Part shown: one piece after another, positions 22,169 through 29,946 of the stretch
Position numbering within the stretch: position 1 is the first letter of the stretch
How the letters are laid out: every line of letters begins with the position of its first letter
From: Nitrososphaera sp.
Lineage (GTDB): Archaea > Thermoproteota > Nitrososphaeria > Nitrososphaerales > Nitrososphaeraceae
Reading direction: 5' to 3'
Length of the DNA: 33,774 nt
Assembly (NCBI GenBank): GCA_023250885.1
Contig: JAHEZV010000007.1
Span: 1-33,774 of the forward strand
The notes under the pieces: generated by a model
Database searches by the model: none
What the model saw: the letters and a program-made list of their open reading frames with translations, nothing else
Told to the model about the DNA's origin: nothing
Position numbers and translations under genes: made by a program

Positions 22169-23173
22169 TTAGACTTCGGGCGCGTCGGGCCACATCATCC
22201 TGCGCATCTCCTTGCCTACCTTTTCCACCTGGTGGTTCTCCAACTCCTTCATGTAGCGCGCAAACGAGTTCTTGCCCTCCTTCTTGTACTTGCTGACCCA
22301 CTCTTCTGCAAACTCGCCAGACTGGATCTCCCTGAGCGCTTCTTTCATCTTTTTCTTGGATTCCGTGTTGATTACGCGAGGCCCGCGGGTGAGCCCGCCG
22401 TACCTTGCCGTTTCGCTAACGCGGTTGTACATGCCGGTGATGCCGTACTTCTGGATCAGATCAACTATCAGCTTCAATTCGTGCAGGCACTCGAAATACG
22501 CGACCTCTGGCTGGTAGCCGGCCTCGATGAGCGTCTCAAAGGCGTTCATTACCATCGCGTGGGCTCCGCCGCACAGGTCGACCTGCTCGCCGAACCAGTC
22601 AGTCTCCACCTCTTCCTTGAACGTGGTTTGCAATACTCCCGGCCTTGTGCTGCCTATCCCCCTTGCCATCGCAAGGACGCGATCCCACGCCTTGCCAGAA
22701 TAGTCCTGGTAGACTGCGACAAGCGACGGCGTCCCAAAGCCTTCCAGGTATAATTCGCGGACGCGCTGGCCGGGGCCCTTCGGCGCAATCATAATGACGT
22801 CGACGCTCTTGGGGGGTACTATCCACTTCCAGTGGATCGCCGCGCCGTGCGAAAATGAAAGTGCCTTGCCTTCTGTCACATGTTTTGCAATTTCTTTTTT
22901 GTAAGCATCAGCCTGTTCCATGTCCGGAATCAAAACGTGGATAATGTCGGCTGCCTTGGCCGCCTCTGCAACTTCCATCACCTTGTGGCCTTCTGCCTCG
23001 GCCTCCTTCCACGTCTTGCCTCCCTTCCTGAGGCCGATTATTACCTTGAGGCCGGAATCCTTCATGTTGGATGCCTGGGCGCGCCCCTGTATACCGTAAC
23101 CGATAACTGCAATCGTCTGGTTCATTACTGGAGCTAACGATACTTGCTTGTCAAGCCATTTCTTGGCGGGCAT
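22169..23173 (-). CDS. ilvC: Ketol-acid reductoisomerase
   Basis: IlvC rearranges and reduces acetolactate in valine and isoleucine synthesis. The 334-residue class I enzyme has the nucleotide-binding IAVIGYGIQGRAQASNMKDSG near residue 21. It has the catalytic-domain motifs FSHGAAIHWK and MIAPKGPGQRVRELYLEGFG, DLCGGAHAMVMNAFETL near 196, and ECLHELKLIVDLI. ATG at 23173 is chosen because the box AATAATATAATG (minus strand, 23194-23205) lies about 27 bp upstream; a GTG at 23191 would be too close to that box. No other branched-chain amino-acid gene is nearby. Confidence 0.95.
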   Translation of the reverse strand: MPAKKWLDKQVSLAPVMNQTIAVIGYGIQGRAQASNMKDSGLKVIIGLRKGGKTWKEAEAEGHKVMEVAEAAKAADIIHVLIPDMEQADAYKKEIAKHVTEGKALSFSHGAAIHWKWIVPPKSVDVIMIAPKGPGQRVRELYLEGFGTPSLVAVYQDYSGKAWDRVLAMARGIGSTRPGVLQTTFKEEVETDWFGEQVDLCGGAHAMVMNAFETLIEAGYQPEVAYFECLHELKLIVDLIQKYGITGMYNRVSETARYGGLTRGPRVINTESKKKMKEALREIQSGEFAEEWVSKYKKEGKNSFARYMKELENHQVEKVGKEMRRMMWPDAPEV

Positions 23174-23193
23174 GAGTTCTGTCGCTTGCACGC

Positions 23194-23205
23194 ATTATAT
23201 TATTC
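23194..23205 (-). promoter_or_regulatory. TATA box of ilvC
   Basis: AATAATATAATG on the minus strand is centred about 27 bp before the ATG at 23173. It decides between that ATG and the GTG at 23191. Confidence 0.55.
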
Positions 23206-23325
23206 TACTGATGGTTATGCCAATTTGCAATCACAGGCTGGCATTCCGCGCGATGCGCGGACCACCATCTGTCAAGCTCTGTCAACATGGCTGCAAGTTC
23301 CTTGGCGCTGCCAGTCAATCTATAA

Positions 23326-23606
23326 TCAACCTTTGAGCCATGGATCTTTTTTTGCCGCAAGCCCCTCTCGCCCCAGCTCTAGGAGCCTTTCCATCAGCAC
23401 GTCCGCGCCCCTGCCAAACAGGGCAGAAAATGCCGACTCGATCTTTTTCTTTGACAGGTTGGCAGGATCATAGACAGAGACGCGTGTTCCGTGTAGAGGT
23501 AGAATAGTAAAAGGACCTTCGCGTAGCCGTCGAACAAATTCAGGGTCTTTTTAAGGGCCATTTGCATCTGGATCGCTTCAACCCTGTCGACGGACTTTCT
23601 TTTCAT
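23326..23606 (-). pseudogene. Small helical signalling-type protein, frameshifted
   Basis: The gene starts MKRKSVDRVEAIQMQMALKK (ATG 23606) and goes on to YAKVLLLFYLY. It then loses frame near 23487-23500. The other frame continues GTRVSVYDPANLSKKKIESA, FSALFGRGADVLMERLLELG and ends KKDPWLKG with TGA at 23326-23328. The total of 281 nt is one base short of a 93-residue gene. The G-x-G-A motif and helix pattern match the protein at 25513-25845 (LKELVGPGAEMIIEETWEHL), so the two are paralogues. It is divergent from the response regulator. Small helical output-type domains near two-component genes are known in ammonia-oxidising archaea (NitrOD families); membership is unverified. Confidence 0.7.
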
Positions 23607-23671
23607 CAACCCGCTCTCGGTATGGTGAGAATCCCCTGAAGCACTTGTATGTAACAATTCTAACAGGCACC

Positions 23672-23681
23672 ATCCTATATA
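23672..23681 (+). promoter_or_regulatory. TATA box of the response-regulator gene
   Basis: ATCCTATATA is centred about 31 bp before the ATG at 23708. It argues for that ATG and against longer in-frame starts. Confidence 0.5.
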
Positions 23682-23707
23682 CGCTGGAACGGCTACATTT
23701 TGAGCAC

Positions 23708-24229
23708 ATGAAGATACTGATAGCCGAGGATGAGCCTGACATAGCAATACAGTACGAGCTCGCACTAAAAGATCGAAATCATGATGTGACAGTCACAAAC
23801 GATGGCGAGCAGTGCCTTGAGGCATTTTATCAAGAGCTAGAAAAGCACGAACCGGCCCGCAATCCCAAGATGATGAAGCCGCCCTTTGACGCGGTGATCC
23901 TGGATTACCGGATGCCGAAAAAGGACGGGATGGAAGTTGCCAAGGAAATCCTGGCGATAGAACCAAAGCAGAGGATCCTCTTTGCGTCGGCCTATGTGCT
24001 TGAAACCTTGGTGGATTCGGTCAAGAACCTGCAGCAGGTGGTCGAACTTATCCAAAAGCCCTTCGAGCTCGATCCATTCGTAGACCTCATAGAGGACAAG
24101 GGCATCTATTCAGAACTCGAAAAGCTGAACGTGAACGCCAAGGAAATCAAGGACCTGAACCCGACGCACCAGCAGGTGCAAGATCTGCTTGAAGGGCTGA
24201 AAAAACTCCAGAAAGGCCGAGTACTTTAG
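23708..24229 (+). CDS. Response regulator, receiver domain with helical C-terminal extension
   Basis: This 173-residue CheY-like protein begins MKILIAEDEPDIAIQYELAL. The acidic pocket is at residues 7-9, the phosphoacceptor Asp66 is in VILDYRMPKKDG, a conserved Ser is in FASAY and Lys in IQKPFE. There is an insertion of about ten residues before the third strand (EKHEPARNPKMMKPP). No DNA-binding domain is present. The C-terminal tail of about 45 residues is helical (LNPTHQQVQDLLEGLKKLQK). It is likely phosphorylated by a kinase, perhaps the PAS kinase encoded convergently, whose stop codon overlaps its own by two bases. ATG 23708 is supported by promoter spacing. Confidence 0.9.
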   Translation: MKILIAEDEPDIAIQYELALKDRNHDVTVTNDGEQCLEAFYQELEKHEPARNPKMMKPPFDAVILDYRMPKKDGMEVAKEILAIEPKQRILFASAYVLETLVDSVKNLQQVVELIQKPFELDPFVDLIEDKGIYSELEKLNVNAKEIKDLNPTHQQVQDLLEGLKKLQKGRVL

Positions 24230-25407
24230 TCAGAGATAATTTTTGACTGGTCTATTGGTAGAACTATAGTAAACGTCGCTCCTCCCTCAACCCTGTTATA
24301 TGCATAGATCTTGCCCTTGTGGGCAGTCACTATCGCCTTGCTTATGAACAGACCCAGGCCAGTGCCTCCGTGGCCGTCTGTTTCTCCGACACTATTCGTG
24401 ATGAACTTACCGAACAGGTTCGGAAGAACTTGCTTTGGTATACCGGTGCCGGTGTCGCTCACCTTGATCTCGATCTTGTTCTCGTTTACAAACGCACAGC
24501 ACTCTACTTTAATGCTACCTTTCTGCGTAAACTTTATCGCATTGCCGATAACGTTGGAAAACACCTGAGTTATCCGTGACCTGTCGAGGTCGACATGCAA
24601 TTGCTTGCTTGCCTCATCAACCACAACCTCCATTGACACGTCCCTTGGTAGGTTAGCCTTCGCAGAATCTGCAACGCTTATGAACATGTCATTTATTGAA
24701 GCCTTTTCCATTTGATACGGGAGAGTATCGCTCTCAATCCTGCTAACGTCAAGGATGTCGTTTGCAAGCTGCTGGAGGCGGCGTGCTTCTTTGAGTACGC
24801 CATCCCATGCCTCCTCTTGGCCTATCTTGCCCTTCTTGGCAAGGACTGCATAACCGAGAAGAGGTTGGATTGGAGTGCGGAGTTCGTGAGAAGCAATGGC
24901 TATAAACTCGTTCTTTAGCTTCTCCTTTAGCCTCAGCTCTTCATTGGTCTTTTCGATATCTTTCTTAGTCTTGTAAATATCCGTCTGATCAATAAACTCT
25001 ATATTGCAGGCGATTACATTTCCATACTCATCATGCACCGAGACAGCGCTTAGTAGCGCCGGGAAAATCTTACCGTCCTTCCTCCTGAGCCAAATCTCAT
25101 AATTCACGACATTCCCTTCCTTCTGCCACATCTCAAGGTATTCATGCATGACGACCAGACTATTGGGATCTAACTGGTCAAATATTGACATACCAATTGA
25201 CTCTGCTCTCAAGAATCCCATACGCCTTAGGTAGGTGTCGTTGCAGTCAAGGATTATGCCTTTTCCGCTCACCGTGCAGTGGAGCGTTGGAGACTTGTCA
25301 TAAAGATCCTCAAGGATCCTGTAGGTCCTGGTGTATGGGCTTGAGCACGTGTCATCTTTTTGGGGCCTGTCCACTTTCTGCTTCAATATGGAAGTGAACG
25401 ATGACAT
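24226..25407 (-). CDS. Soluble PAS-domain sensor histidine kinase
   Basis: This 393-residue kinase has no membrane segment. A PAS domain spans about residues 30-145 (GKGIILDCNDTYLRRMGF, WLRRKDGKIFPALLSAVSV). A short coiled coil precedes the HisKA H-box FIAIASHELRTPIQPLLGY with His174. The HATPase domain has the N box VFSNVIGNAIKF, G1 SDTGTGIP and G2 GGTGLGLFISKAI. All catalytic boxes look intact. ATG 25407 or 25416 could be the start. Its end overlaps the response-regulator end, so the two genes are convergent neighbours and plausible partners. It senses a cytoplasmic signal through PAS; the ligand is unknown. Confidence 0.92.
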   Translation of the reverse strand: MSSFTSILKQKVDRPQKDDTCSSPYTRTYRILEDLYDKSPTLHCTVSGKGIILDCNDTYLRRMGFLRAESIGMSIFDQLDPNSLVVMHEYLEMWQKEGNVVNYEIWLRRKDGKIFPALLSAVSVHDEYGNVIACNIEFIDQTDIYKTKKDIEKTNEELRLKEKLKNEFIAIASHELRTPIQPLLGYAVLAKKGKIGQEEAWDGVLKEARRLQQLANDILDVSRIESDTLPYQMEKASINDMFISVADSAKANLPRDVSMEVVVDEASKQLHVDLDRSRITQVFSNVIGNAIKFTQKGSIKVECCAFVNENKIEIKVSDTGTGIPKQVLPNLFGKFITNSVGETDGHGGTGLGLFISKAIVTAHKGKIYAYNRVEGGATFTIVLPIDQSKIISD

Positions 25408-25512
25408 AATAATCATTAGCTCTTGTGTGTAAATCTTATGACATCACTAGCGTTATTGGGATTTGGCAGAGTCTGTTCTAGATACAGGTTTCGTTAATGG
25501 ACGGTGGATATT

Positions 25513-25845
25513 ATGCGGCAAGATAACAACGATCCTAGTAGTAATAACGCCCAGACTATCTTACGCCAAGCGATAGATGCCGCCATACAATCCCTAGGTG
25601 GACCGATCCACAAGACCATAATGTGGCATATGAATAACAGAGGCGTATTTTCCGATCCAAATAAAGTCGATGTTAATACCTTCTACTCTAACTTGAAGGA
25701 ACTGGTGGGGCCTGGCGCTGAAATGATAATAGAAGAAACCTGGGAGCATCTACAAAAGCACTTCGGGACAAAGGCTGGCGGTGACTTGATCAGGTCTTCA
25801 CCTCTTGAAAGAATCCAGAAAATAATGGAGATTGGTGAGGCCTGA
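25513..25845 (+). CDS. Small helical protein with G-x-G-A motif, signalling-type
   Basis: This 110-residue protein is predicted all-helical from its pattern. Notable stretches are AIDAAIQSLGGPIHKTIMWH (about 18-37), FSDPNKVDVNTFYSNLKELV and GPGAEMIIEETWEHLQKHFG (about 70-89). It is a paralogue of the frameshifted gene at 23326-23606. It overlaps or abuts the following 8-TM gene (TGA then ATG within a few bases), so the two are one operon. The family resembles small output-type modules of archaeal two-component systems (possibly NitrOD type, not verified). Start is ATG 25513; a GTG at 25504 is possible. There is no DNA-binding motif. Confidence 0.75.
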   Translation: MRQDNNDPSSNNAQTILRQAIDAAIQSLGGPIHKTIMWHMNNRGVFSDPNKVDVNTFYSNLKELVGPGAEMIIEETWEHLQKHFGTKAGGDLIRSSPLERIQKIMEIGEA

Positions 25846-25846
25846 A

Positions 25847-26656
25847 ATGGAACAGCAAGCATATCTCGAAATCAAAAGGCAGCGCAGGAACCTTGTACTT
25901 GGGCTGATAGCCGCAATAGTTGTGATAGATGCTGCAGTCTTATTTACCACGGGCTCAGAGATGGAAACATTCGTCAGCGACATTTCCAGAATTGGTACAA
26001 TATCGGCCGCAGCAATGGTGTCGTTAATAGTAGTCGGCAGGCAGAAAGTAAGCGGGCTCTTTGGAAGGGCCTACGTGTCGCTTGCTGCAGCGTTGATACT
26101 TTGGGTTGCTGCTGAGTCGATTTGGGGATACTACGAGCTTGGACTAGGAGTAGAGACTCCATTCCCGTCAATCGCAGACGCATTCTGGCTTGCAGCATAT
26201 GGTCCTTTAGGGTACCACCTGTTTACCACTGGCAAGTTTTTCGGCAAGGGAGTTAAGAAATCTGCAATAATTATAGTATCGCTAGCAGCCGCGATGTTCT
26301 TAGCATTTTACGTTCAGGCCATCATCGGCGTGTCTGACCTTGAAGGACCTGAAGCCCTTGCGGGCGTGGCGATAAGCATCGCGTACCCCGTGCTCGACGC
26401 TATCCTCATAGTCCCGGCGGTCCTCATGGTCACGAACGCTGGAAAGGGCCAGCTCACGTCCATACCTTGGATATTTGTAGGGTGGATACTCCTAGTCATA
26501 GCCGACAGCTTGCTCGGAATCACAGCTGTCACGAACTTCACTGGAGAGCTTTTCCATATCACAATGATGTACAACGCGGCATACCTGTGCTTTGCGGCGG
26601 GGCTTGTATGGTACAATAGACAGTTTATTCCCGATGAGAAAAAGCTAGCAAGATGA
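25847..26656 (+). CDS. 8-TM membrane sensor-like protein without output domain
   Basis: The 269-residue protein has about eight membrane helices, at roughly residues 15-37, 45-65, 75-95, 108-128, 136-158, 172-198, 206-228 and 234-256. The motif AESIWGYYELGLGVETPFPS followed by IADAFWLAAYGPLGYHL resembles the N-terminal membrane module of bacterial GGDEF/EAL or kinase receptors (W-x-YE ... P-S-x-AD-x-F-x-L-x-x-Y). Here the protein ends shortly after the last helix (RQFIPDEKKLAR), with no output domain. It follows the G-x-G-A helical protein with no gap, so a two-component membrane sensor split over two genes is a reasonable guess. ATG 25847 is preferred over GTG 25832, which overlaps the previous gene. 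Confidence 0.8.
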   Translation: MEQQAYLEIKRQRRNLVLGLIAAIVVIDAAVLFTTGSEMETFVSDISRIGTISAAAMVSLIVVGRQKVSGLFGRAYVSLAAALILWVAAESIWGYYELGLGVETPFPSIADAFWLAAYGPLGYHLFTTGKFFGKGVKKSAIIIVSLAAAMFLAFYVQAIIGVSDLEGPEALAGVAISIAYPVLDAILIVPAVLMVTNAGKGQLTSIPWIFVGWILLVIADSLLGITAVTNFTGELFHITMMYNAAYLCFAAGLVWYNRQFIPDEKKLAR

Positions 26657-26724
26657 TTGTAGCAAGCCTGCACATACAAGCTCTTTTAGATACACCATGC
26701 AAAAGATGTATCGATTCCCAAAAG

Positions 26725-26994
26725 ATGCCTACTATAACCACTGAACTTACACAGAGAGAACTGGAAGCACTAACGGAATACGCCAACCTGTGCGGGGAGA
26801 CAATATCCGACCTTGCCAGGAAGGCGTTGTTACGCGAGATTACCTTAGCCGATGGGTACGGGGCTGATGACCCTCAGTACGAATTCCACATGATCGTTCC
26901 GGCCAAAGCCGCGAGAAGCGAGGAACACAAGATCATTCAAGAAAATTACAATAAGATCAGAAGAATTTTAGGTTGGAAGGAAATAGAGCTATAA
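26725..26994 (+). CDS. Ribbon-helix-helix-like small protein
   Basis: This 89-residue protein begins MPTITTELTQRELEALTEYA and continues NLCGETISDLARKALLREI. That is a short beta strand followed by two helices, the layout of ribbon-helix-helix (CopG/Arc-type) DNA-binding proteins. A charged C-terminal half of about 45 residues may hold a partner-binding part. It lies 68 bp downstream of the 8-TM gene on the same strand. In-frame starts further upstream add a Cys-containing stretch that looks unlike the family. It could regulate its neighbours, but no operator was identified. Confidence 0.65.
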   Translation: MPTITTELTQRELEALTEYANLCGETISDLARKALLREITLADGYGADDPQYEFHMIVPAKAARSEEHKIIQENYNKIRRILGWKEIEL

Positions 26995-27587
26995 CTCTTT
27001 AGCATGTTTCATCCGGCCATCCCTTACTGAGGCGTTTTACATCAAATTTTCAGTCAGTTAATCTAATTATGTTTCACGCAGCTATTATTCAGAAGATGAA
27101 ACTCAAAGTAGATAGCTAACAGCTTGAATCCAGATTTGGTGATTATCCCCTGATCAATTCGGAACATATCCTTGCCTAAGACCCGAAGCTGATCTTTTCC
27201 AAGTCATTGGCGCTAGTCAAGTGAAATCAGGGTTCCGCCAGGTCGGGATGAGATCAGGGGACTCTGCACAATTCAACCAAACAATAGAGAATGTATAGGA
27301 CGCCTTAGACGATCGGGAAGATCTGCAGAAAAAGATGCCAAATGCATCCTTATCCTTTTTGCAACGAACATGCACGGCCTTCAGAGATACTGGAAAACCC
27401 AAACCATGCAAGTAAAACATATCTGCGGCGAAGTTGGAGACTCGATCCTCTCAATAGTAGAGCAGTGCAATAAGCCAATAAAGGACATGCAGGTTCAACA
27501 GAGCTACATGTTGTTCCTGAAGCAGCCCTCAAGGATTGTACCGACAGGTTGTTAAGGACGCTTGGCTTTCTAAGGTAGGGTACGTCC
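26995..27587. other. 593-bp stretch without a recognisable gene
   Basis: No gene is supported here. Short open frames exist, such as 27370-27555 on the plus strand and 27217-27420 on the minus strand. Neither has a promoter-plus-start arrangement, a recognisable domain or a neighbour-like codon pattern. Two similar pieces, GATTATCCCCTGATCAATTC near 27140 and GAGATCAGGGGACTCTG near 27249, carry CCCCTGATC/GATCAGGGG in opposite orientation about 105 bp apart. The base composition is more A/T-rich than the core genes. It may be the remains of lost genes. Confidence 0.4.
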
Positions 27588-28085
27588 ATGGCCCGCGACA
27601 CAATAAGGAAATACTTCAAATTCGTCAACAGGAACAGGCCAGTGTATTTCCATTTCAATAAGCAACTGATGATAAGCGAGCTCGCCGGCTTTGGCGCCGG
27701 CGTTGGCTTGGCAGAAGCCGCGGCGGCAGTTACACGCGACGAATTTACAATTTCTGTCTCTTCTGGCATTGCCGATTATACCGGCTCTTTACTCGGCTTT
27801 CTGGGAATCTTCTATAGCGACAACAAAATGCAGTACCGCGAGCTGGGCAGAAAAGAGCGCTTTAAAAGAATAATGAAGAACGCTTTTTCGCTCTGGCCGT
27901 CAGTCGCAGCAGCCGATGTTGCCTACATTCTTGCGCGGCCATCCATCCACTACATCCTGTTGGTGTCTGGCTTGGAGGCTGGAATTGCGGCAACGATAGC
28001 ACACTTTGCCGCTTTTGGTGTCTTTAACGGCGTCGCGATGCTGTCGAGAAGCATAGTCGACTACCTTAGAAGCAATAGGCAATAG
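27588..28085 (+). CDS. Hypothetical membrane protein, 165 aa
   Basis: I do not recognise the family. The basic N-terminus (RDTIRKYFKFVNRNRPVYFH) precedes about four hydrophobic segments. They lie near residues 28-48 (MISELAGFGAGVGLAEAAAA), 57-78, 103-123 (AAADVAYILARPSIHYILLV) and 128-152. GAGVGLAEAAAAV and GVFNGVAML are Gly/Ala-rich, suggesting tightly packed helices. It begins with a clear ATG and stands alone. Its codon usage is like that of the core genes, unlike the A/T-rich stretch before it. Confidence 0.75.
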   Translation: MARDTIRKYFKFVNRNRPVYFHFNKQLMISELAGFGAGVGLAEAAAAVTRDEFTISVSSGIADYTGSLLGFLGIFYSDNKMQYRELGRKERFKRIMKNAFSLWPSVAAADVAYILARPSIHYILLVSGLEAGIAATIAHFAAFGVFNGVAMLSRSIVDYLRSNRQ

Positions 28086-28128
28086 AAGACTTTTAATCCA
28101 TTCTGCCATAAAAGCCTCTTGTATCTGC

Positions 28129-28548
28129 TTGGTTCAGATGGACGAGGATGTCATCCGGCTCATAATAAAACAGGAACACATTGTTCTTGTCGGGAGCGTC
28201 AGCGCAGACGGCATTCCGAACATTTCTCCCAGATACGTCCTTGGCATACTGCAGAACGAAAAGCTGCTCTTTGCAGACGCGTTTACGAACAAGACATTTC
28301 ATAACATCAACGCATGGCCCCGGGTGACAGTCGCAATATTTGACAGGGACACGCTAGGTGGCTACCAGCTGAAAGGGAGCGCAGAGGAAGTGACCGATCC
28401 GAAATTGATCTCTCAGGCAGAGACCCGGCTCAAGGAGTTCGGCATCCTCGAAAAGCCGAAAAAGGTGTGGACTCTGGCGGTGAAAGAGATGTTTTCGCTC
28501 GAGCCAAGCGCAAAATCGCGGAACCCCTTTTCACCGTACTACAGGTAA
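28129..28548 (+). CDS. Pyridoxamine 5'-phosphate oxidase family protein
   Basis: This 139-residue split-barrel flavoprotein-like protein contains IVLVGSVSADGIPNISPRYV near residue 18. It also has FADAFTNKTFHNINAWPRVTVAIFD near residues 48-72 and GYQLKGSAEEVTDP near 78, the usual pattern of FMN or F420-binding PPOX proteins. The substrate is unknown. The start is TTG 28129 or ATG 28138. It is intact, unlike the related gene at 20904-21352. Its end overlaps the longest open frame of the following kinase, though that kinase probably starts later. Confidence 0.85.
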   Translation: MVQMDEDVIRLIIKQEHIVLVGSVSADGIPNISPRYVLGILQNEKLLFADAFTNKTFHNINAWPRVTVAIFDRDTLGGYQLKGSAEEVTDPKLISQAETRLKEFGILEKPKKVWTLAVKEMFSLEPSAKSRNPFSPYYR

Positions 28549-29891
28549 CCCTGTCTGTTGTACCGTTTACATGCACACAGTTTAACGTTAAAGAACCCTC
28601 TCAAACAATCAGGCCTATCTGTTTCGCGGGGAGAAGAATTACGAAAATAGTAACTAAAATCATTATCAGCTTTTTGGCGGTCGCCGCGCTAAGTTCCGGC
28701 GCTGTAGCCTACTACCTGCAGCCGGCTAATGGTGAGAGCAGGGCGGCAGATTTGCTCCAGATGGTCATGATGATTGTCGTAGCGGTGATGGGTGTCCTCG
28801 GATCTCTTCTGGCAGTGTTCGTCCTAATGCCTCTAAAGAAAATCGGGCAGAACGCAGAACAAATAGCAAGAGGCAACTTTGAAGTGCATGTCTACGACGG
28901 CAAGCTCACCAAGGGAAAATTCAAAAACTCTGACGAGCTGTCACGGCTTATCATGGCGTTTGAGGTCATGAGGAGGAAGGTGATAGAAGTTGACGCCAAC
29001 CTCAACAAGCAGATAAAGATGAAGACCTTTGATCTCCAGCGGGTCAACGATGAGCTGGTGGAGAAGGAAAAAGTCCTACAGCGCACAAATGCCAAGTTGA
29101 TAAACCAGAGCGAAGAGATGAAAAAAGTGAACGAACAGCTGTCATCAAAGAATGAAGAGCTGCTAGACGCCAACGCAAAGATGCAAAAGCTGGACAAGAT
29201 GAAGACCGACTTTATCCTGATTGCCGCGCACGAACTTCGAACGCCTATCCAGCCAATAATGGGCTCTGTGAGACTGGCGGAGAAGGGCCTTATCAGCAAC
29301 GAGCAGGCATGGAAGACCATCGTGACTGAAGCCAAGAGGCTGTCCACCGTGGCGACCTACATACTGGACGTGGGCAAGATCGAGAGCGGGAACATCTCGT
29401 ACGACATGAAGCCGCTCAGCGTGGCGCAGCTGGTGGAGCGGATATCGTCTTCTTCGACAAAGTTCGCCACCCAGGACGGCGTAATAAGCATCAAGATGGA
29501 CCTGGATGAGAACGTCAAGATAATGGGCGACAAGGAGCGCCTAGTGCAGGCGTTTGCAAATATCATCGACAACGCCGCGAAATTTGCCAGCGGAACCATC
29601 ACGATACAGACTGTCAACAACTACGATGAAGGGCGGGTGGAGGTCAAGATAGAAGACGATGGCCCAGGCATCCCTGAGGAAATCCTGCCGCTGCTGTTCA
29701 ACAAGTTTGTCACAAAGACGAAGGAAAATGAAAGGGGCACAGGCCTTGGGCTGTTCATATCAAAGGCCATAGTCGAGGCGCACAGCGGCAAGATATCGGG
29801 AGGGAACAACGCCGGCGGCAAGGGCGCGACATTCACTGTGTCATTTCCCATCCACGAAAAAGAAGCCCCTTCGATGTCGGTGATTGAATAA
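28467..29891 (+). CDS. Membrane histidine kinase with HAMP domain (start uncertain)
   Basis: The kinase has two membrane segments close together (TKIIISFLAVAALSSGAVAY and MVMMIVVAVMGVLGSLLAVF) with only a tiny external loop. A HAMP linker (MPLKKIGQNAEQIARGNFEV) and a long coiled coil of about 90 residues follow. The H-box is FILIAAHELRTPIQPIMGS. An intact HATPase domain follows (N box ANIIDNAAKF, G1 EDDGPGIPEE, G2 GTGLGLFISKAIVEAHSG). The only usual in-frame starts before the first helix are a GTG at 28467 inside the previous gene. Translation more likely begins near 28638, where an ATT follows GGGGAGAAGA; a TTG in the first helix is also possible. The signal may be sensed in the membrane, as there is almost no external domain. 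Confidence 0.85.
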   Translation: MDSGGERDVFARAKRKIAEPLFTVLQVTLSVVPFTCTQFNVKEPSQTIRPICFAGRRITKIVTKIIISFLAVAALSSGAVAYYLQPANGESRAADLLQMVMMIVVAVMGVLGSLLAVFVLMPLKKIGQNAEQIARGNFEVHVYDGKLTKGKFKNSDELSRLIMAFEVMRRKVIEVDANLNKQIKMKTFDLQRVNDELVEKEKVLQRTNAKLINQSEEMKKVNEQLSSKNEELLDANAKMQKLDKMKTDFILIAAHELRTPIQPIMGSVRLAEKGLISNEQAWKTIVTEAKRLSTVATYILDVGKIESGNISYDMKPLSVAQLVERISSSSTKFATQDGVISIKMDLDENVKIMGDKERLVQAFANIIDNAAKFASGTITIQTVNNYDEGRVEVKIEDDGPGIPEEILPLLFNKFVTKTKENERGTGLGLFISKAIVEAHSGKISGGNNAGGKGATFTVSFPIHEKEAPSMSVIE

Positions 29892-29946
29892 ATTTCAGTA
29901 AGATTCATCGCGCAAACAATATGAACTTCGCCACTTGCCTACTGTC

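Noticed and set aside
27370-27555. 61-residue open frame in the gene-free stretch
   Set aside because: No domain, no promoter spacing and composition unlike neighbours; kept only as part of the non-coding description.
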